A DNA stretch of 6,046 nucleotides from Magnetospira sp. (GTDB lineage Bacteria; Pseudomonadota; Alphaproteobacteria; Rhodospirillales; Magnetospiraceae), in NCBI GenBank assembly GCA_028277325.1, contig JANQGL010000190.1, positions 1-6,046 of the forward strand, in the 5' to 3' direction. Shown here one piece after another: positions 3,204 through 6,046 of the stretch. Each line of letters begins with the position of its first letter. Positions within the stretch are counted from its first letter, which is position 1. The position numbers and the translations under genes were made by a program. Under the pieces are notes generated by a model, which did not search any database, was not told the DNA's origin, and worked only from the letters and a program-made list of their open reading frames with translations.

Positions 3204-6046
3204 TTACGTCAATTTCGAGGACTCGCGGGCAAGGTCCCGCAAATCCTGTCCATGCACGCGTGCGAGGGCGTCCCGGGCGGTTCGCACCTGTTCGCTGAAG
3301 CTTGGTTTGCCGACCTGCCGGGGCGCCGCTGCGTCGTCGCGATCCGTTTCGGCCAGCCGGTCCGGATCGTCGGCGCGCAGACCGGTTTCCGGCCCGGTCG
3401 GGGTCAGGTCGATTCGGACCAGGGCGGCCGCCTCGCCCCCGGACTGGTCGCGGGCCACCACCCGGACGGTGACTTCTCCGGTCACGCCCGGCGGCGCCTC
3501 GCCGAGGAAGGTGCCGGACTGCGCATCGAAGCTCAGCCAAAGCGGCAACGGCGAACCGTCGGCCTGGGTCGCCGACAGTTGGACCAGGGCGTCGGCCCGG
3601 GTGTGCGCGAAGATGTCGGCCGGCAGGGTGAACACGAAGCCACCGTCCGGCGCCAGGCGCGGCGCGTCGACCACCGGGCGCAGGGTGACCAGGCCCTCGC
3701 CGCCCACCGTGGTGCCGCCGCCGAGCACCACCACGGAGAAGCTGCCGCCGGTCGTCGGCGTGGTCTGCGTGCCCGGGTCGGTCCCGCCGCCGCCCGGGGT
3801 GCTGCCGGGTCCGCCTCCGCCGTTTTCGGCCCCCCCGGTCTCTCCTCCGGTCTCTCCTCCGGCCTCGCCGCCGAGTCCGCCGTCGGTCTGAGTCCGGACG
3901 ATGGTGACGATGACCGGCGGCTCGGCGGTGCCCGGATCCGTGGGCGCGGGTCCGGGATCGGACGGCGGCGGCGGGCCGCCGTCGTCGGTCGGCCCGGTGG
4001 TGGGGTCGGGGTCCGTCTGCGCCGCCTGGACGGTGACGTCGAAGGTGTCGTCGGCCGACAGGCCGAGTCCGTCGGTCGCCGTGACCTTCACCGAGATCGT
4101 TCCCAGGGTGGTCGGGGTGCCGGCGAAGGTGCGGGTGCCGGCGGTGAACGCGAGCCAGGCCGGCAGGGCGCTGCCGTCGCCCAGGGTGGCGGAATAGGTG
4201 AGGCTGTCGCCGTTGGCGTCGGAGAAGGTCGCGGCGGGAACCTGATAGGTGAAGGCCGTGTTGGCGGTCGCGGTCTGGTCCGGGATGGCGCTGTCGAGGG
4301 TGGGAGCCTCGTTGATGTCGATGGTCGCGGTGGCGGTGGACCCGCCCAGGCCGCCGTCGTTGGCGGCGGTCGAGGCCTGCACCTGGAAACTGCCGTCGGT
4401 GGACCCCGACGGGGTGAATTTCAGGCCCGCGTTGCCCTCGGCGAAGGTGATGAAATCGCCGTTGCTGATCTGCGTCGAGCCGTCGTTCTTGAACAGGTTG
4501 CCGTTGGCGATGCCGGTGATCTTGAAGTGGGTCACCTCGGCGCCGTCGTCGGCGCTGCGCGAGATCACCAGGCCCGAGGCCGACTGGGTGACCGCGTTGG
4601 TCTGCGCGTCGGTGACCGAGGGAGTGTCGGCCACCGGCGTGACGGTGATCGTGGAGGTGGCCAGGTTGCCGGTGAGCGCCCCGTCGTTGGCCGCCGTCGC
4701 GGCCTGCACCTGGAAGCTGCCGTTGGTGGTGGAATTGGCGGTCGGCCGGAAATAGACGTTGGTGGTCGCCCCGGCCACGGCGACGAAGTCGCCGTCGGCG
4801 ATCTGGGTGGTGAACCCGGCGTCGCTGTACAGGGTGCCGCCGCTGATCGAGGTGATCTTGTAGTGGGTCTGCGAGACGTCGCCGCGCTGGATGGCGATGG
4901 CGCCGGAATCGGTGTCCTCGGCCGTGGTCACGTCGGCCGCCGCGATTCCCACCGAGACGGTCGCGGTGGCGGTGGACCCGCCCAGGCCGCCGTCGTTGGC
5001 GGCGGTCGAGGCCTGCACCTGGAAACTGCCGTCGCCGCCGCCGGTCGGGGTGAACCTGAGCCCGGCGTTGCCCTCGGCGAAGGTGATGAAGTCGCCGCTG
5101 CTGATCTGCGTCGAGCCGTCGTTCTTGAACAGGTTGCCGTTGGCGATGCCGGTGATCTTGAAATGGGTCACCTCGGTGCCGTCGTCGGCGCTGCGCGAGA
5201 TCACCAGGCCGGACGTGGTCTGGGTCGACGGGGTGGTGGAGGCGTCGGTCACCGAGGGGGTGTCGGCGGTGCCCGCGAGGGTGATCGACACCGTGTCGGT
5301 GTCGCTCAGGGCGCTGTCGTCGGAGGCCACGGTCAGGGTCGCATAGGCGGTGCCGTAGCCGTCGCCGGTCGGGGTATAGGTGACGGCGGCCAGGGCCGCG
5401 TTGATCTGCGCCACCGTGCCCTCGATGGAAACGGAGTTGCTGCCGTCGCCGGTGACCGTGGCGCCGGAGCCGCCGGTCACCGACAGGGTGCCGGTGCCGC
5501 TCGCCACCGACAGGGTGGTGGTGACCGTCTGGCCGCTGTCCGGGTCGGTGATCGAGAGGGCGTTGCCGTTGCCGGCCGAGAACACCAGCGCCGTGTCCTC
5601 GGTGCCGCTCTGGGCGCCGGGCACCGTGTTGACCGGGGTTTCGTTCTGGTTGGTGACGGTGACCGCGAGCACGGCGTCGGTGGTGTTGCCGGCCGCATCG
5701 GCGGCCCGCACGGTGATGTTGTGGCTGGTGCCGGTCTCGAAATCGAGCAGCGAGCCGTCGGCCACCGTCACCGCGCCGCCGGTGCTGATCGCGAAGCGGC
5801 CGCCCGCGGTGTCGGTCAGGGAATAGGTGGACGCGCCGGAGGCGCTGACCGTGCCGGCGGCGGTGCCGTTGGCGGCGTTCTCGGCGACCGTCAGGGTGCC
5901 CGAGGCGGCGCCCGGGACGATGCCGTCGACCACGATCGCCTTGTTGTCGCCCAGCGAGTTGGCGGCGCCGGGGCTGGCCAGGGTGAGGGTGGCGTCGTTG
6001 CCCGCCGCGTCGCGGATCGTGCCGCCGTTGAGGGCGAGCGCGGTGG
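3204..6046 (-). CDS. C-terminal part of a giant Ig/cadherin-repeat surface protein (adhesin-like; 5' end beyond window)
   Basis: The frame is open to the right edge, giving 946 visible residues. Numbering below takes the codon at 5933 as residue 1; 37 more residues precede it. Order: the end of a bacterial Ig-like repeat (LALNGGTIRDAAGNDATLTL, then LGDNKAIVVDG); a cadherin-like domain (10-96, with TVAEN, LLDFE and DAAGN, typical calcium-site positions); another beta-sandwich domain (99-221, from TEDTALVFSAGNG to SDDSALSDTDTVSITLAG); repeats A, B and A' (225-537); a dystroglycan-type cadherin-like domain (543-635, with ALPAWLAFTAGTRTFAGTP); a Pro- then Gly-rich linker (636-730); a second such domain (about 757-842, with LPLWLSFDAQSGTFLGE); and a charged tail (843-909) containing GKPSFSEQVRTARDALARV. 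There is no RTX nonapeptide, LPXTG or C-terminal beta-barrel. The composition (Thr, Ser, Gly, Asp, Ala; no cysteine) suits an extracellular, perhaps calcium-stiffened stalk. Adhesin function is inferred from the family; ligand unknown. Its position beside TolC and HlyD genes suggests they export it. Confidence 0.88.
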   Translation of the reverse strand, partial: TALALNGGTIRDAAGNDATLTLASPGAANSLGDNKAIVVDGIVPGAASGTLTVAENAANGTAAGTVSASGASTYSLTDTAGGRFAISTGGAVTVADGSLLDFETGTSHNITVRAADAAGNTTDAVLAVTVTNQNETPVNTVPGAQSGTEDTALVFSAGNGNALSITDPDSGQTVTTTLSVASGTGTLSVTGGSGATVTGDGSNSVSIEGTVAQINAALAAVTYTPTGDGYGTAYATLTVASDDSALSDTDTVSITLAGTADTPSVTDASTTPSTQTTSGLVISRSADDGTEVTHFKITGIANGNLFKNDGSTQISSGDFITFAEGNAGLRFTPTGGGDGSFQVQASTAANDGGLGGSTATATVSVGIAAADVTTAEDTDSGAIAIQRGDVSQTHYKITSISGGTLYSDAGFTTQIADGDFVAVAGATTNVYFRPTANSTTNGSFQVQAATAANDGALTGNLATSTITVTPVADTPSVTDAQTNAVTQSASGLVISRSADDGAEVTHFKITGIANGNLFKNDGSTQISNGDFITFAEGNAGLKFTPSGSTDGSFQVQASTAANDGGLGGSTATATIDINEAPTLDSAIPDQTATANTAFTYQVPAATFSDANGDSLTYSATLGDGSALPAWLAFTAGTRTFAGTPTTLGTISVKVTATDGLGLSADDTFDVTVQAAQTDPDPTTGPTDDGGPPPPSDPGPAPTDPGTAEPPVIVTIVRTQTDGGLGGEAGGETGGETGGAENGGGGPGSTPGGGGTDPGTQTTPTTGGSFSVVVLGGGTTVGGEGLVTLRPVVDAPRLAPDGGFVFTLPADIFAHTRADALVQLSATQADGSPLPLWLSFDAQSGTFLGEAPPGVTGEVTVRVVARDQSGGEAAALVRIDLTPTGPETGLRADDPDRLAETDRDDAAAPRQVGKPSFSEQVRTARDALARVHGQDLRDLARESSKLT
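3835..3858 (-). repeat. 12-bp tandem repeat in the Gly-rich linker
   Basis: Two perfect copies of ccggtctctcct, plus-strand orientation, are followed by a degenerate third copy to about 3870. They encode the GGET-GGET part of the glycine-rich linker of the surface protein. A 12-bp unit keeps the frame, so copy-number change would only lengthen or shorten the linker. Confidence 0.7.
4323..5261 (-). repeat. A-B-A' intragenic repeat array in the surface protein
   Basis: Three tandem domain repeats lie inside the giant protein. Copy A covers 5261-4959 and copy A' covers 4625-4323, exactly 636 bp (212 codons) apart with no indels. They differ at about a dozen of 101 residues, and the DNA holds identical runs of 76 bp (4323-4398 = 4959-5034) and 64 bp (4463-4526 = 5099-5162). 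The diverged copy B lies between (about 4934-4626) and keeps the frame I-R-x-D-x-THxKITxI...G-x-L...DGDF and the signature NGSFQVQAATAANDG. Shared motifs of A and A' are GLVISRSADDG, EVTHFKITGIANGNLFKN and DGSFQVQASTAANDGGLGG. The mean period is 106 residues. I cannot assign a named domain family to these repeats with certainty. Confidence 0.93.

Noticed and set aside
3142..3540. Upstream extension of TolC to 3540 or to the ATG at 3189
   Set aside because: It would overlap the surface-protein gene or bury the signal peptide behind extra charged residues; the 3141 start has a G-rich Shine-Dalgarno and a proper N-terminus.
3816..3891. Glycine-rich GGLGGEAGGETGG stretch as RTX calcium-binding nonapeptides
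   Set aside because: It lacks the GGxGxDxUx pattern: no Asp at the sixth position and no hydrophobic residue at the eighth, and the period is 4 residues, not 9.
4323..5261. Possible CRISPR or mobile-element repeat
   Set aside because: The repeats are long, in frame, about 300 bp each and encode a protein domain; there are no spacers, terminal inverted repeats or transposase.
4249..5826. Plus-strand frames opposite the repeat region that look like related proteins to each other (shared AVEACTWKLPS and LPLAMPVILKW motifs)
   Set aside because: Their similarity is a by-product of the A/A' DNA repeat on the other strand; the minus-strand reading gives coherent surface-protein domains.
5931..5933. 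GTG as the start of the surface protein
   Set aside because: The frame continues without a stop to the window edge and encodes a recognisable Ig-like repeat end (LALNGGTIRDAAGN), so this is an internal Val codon.

Overview
The window is a GC-rich, densely coding stretch. All real genes lie on the minus strand, and third codon positions are strongly G or C. The protein types resemble those I associate with Alphaproteobacteria of the Rhodospirillales kind: a lipoprotein-type TolC, a short HlyD adaptor, a GAF-like/HlyD fusion and a giant Ig/cadherin-repeat protein. This placement is inferred from composition and protein style only. No RNA gene or taxonomic marker is present.

Layout in transcription order, from high to low coordinates: (1) 6046-3204 is the C-terminal 946 residues of a very large repetitive surface protein. 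It has the tail of an Ig-like repeat, a cadherin-like domain, a second beta-sandwich domain, an A-B-A' set of about 100-residue repeats, a dystroglycan-type cadherin-like domain, a Pro/Gly-rich linker, a second such domain and a charged C-terminal tail. Its N-terminus is outside the window. (2) A 62-bp gap (3203-3142) holds a weak candidate promoter and a G-rich Shine-Dalgarno. (3) 3141-1522 is a TolC-family outer-membrane channel with a lipoprotein-like signal peptide. (4) 1517-780 is a compact periplasmic HlyD-type adaptor. (5) 783 to the left edge is the start of a second, membrane-anchored HlyD-type adaptor with a GAF-like cytoplasmic N-terminal domain. The last three genes are 4 bp apart or overlap by an ATGA, so they look like one translationally coupled operon.

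Taken together, this looks like a cargo-plus-exporter locus. The giant protein would be the exported or surface-displayed substrate, TolC the outer-membrane duct, the short adaptor a periplasmic piece, and the GAF-HlyD protein the inner-membrane piece. No ABC transporter (HlyB-like), RND pump or RTX nonapeptide is visible, so the energising component must lie beyond the left edge or the system is not a classical type I secretion system. That missing component, the GAF-HlyD fusion and the C-terminal tail of the cargo are the points most worth following up.
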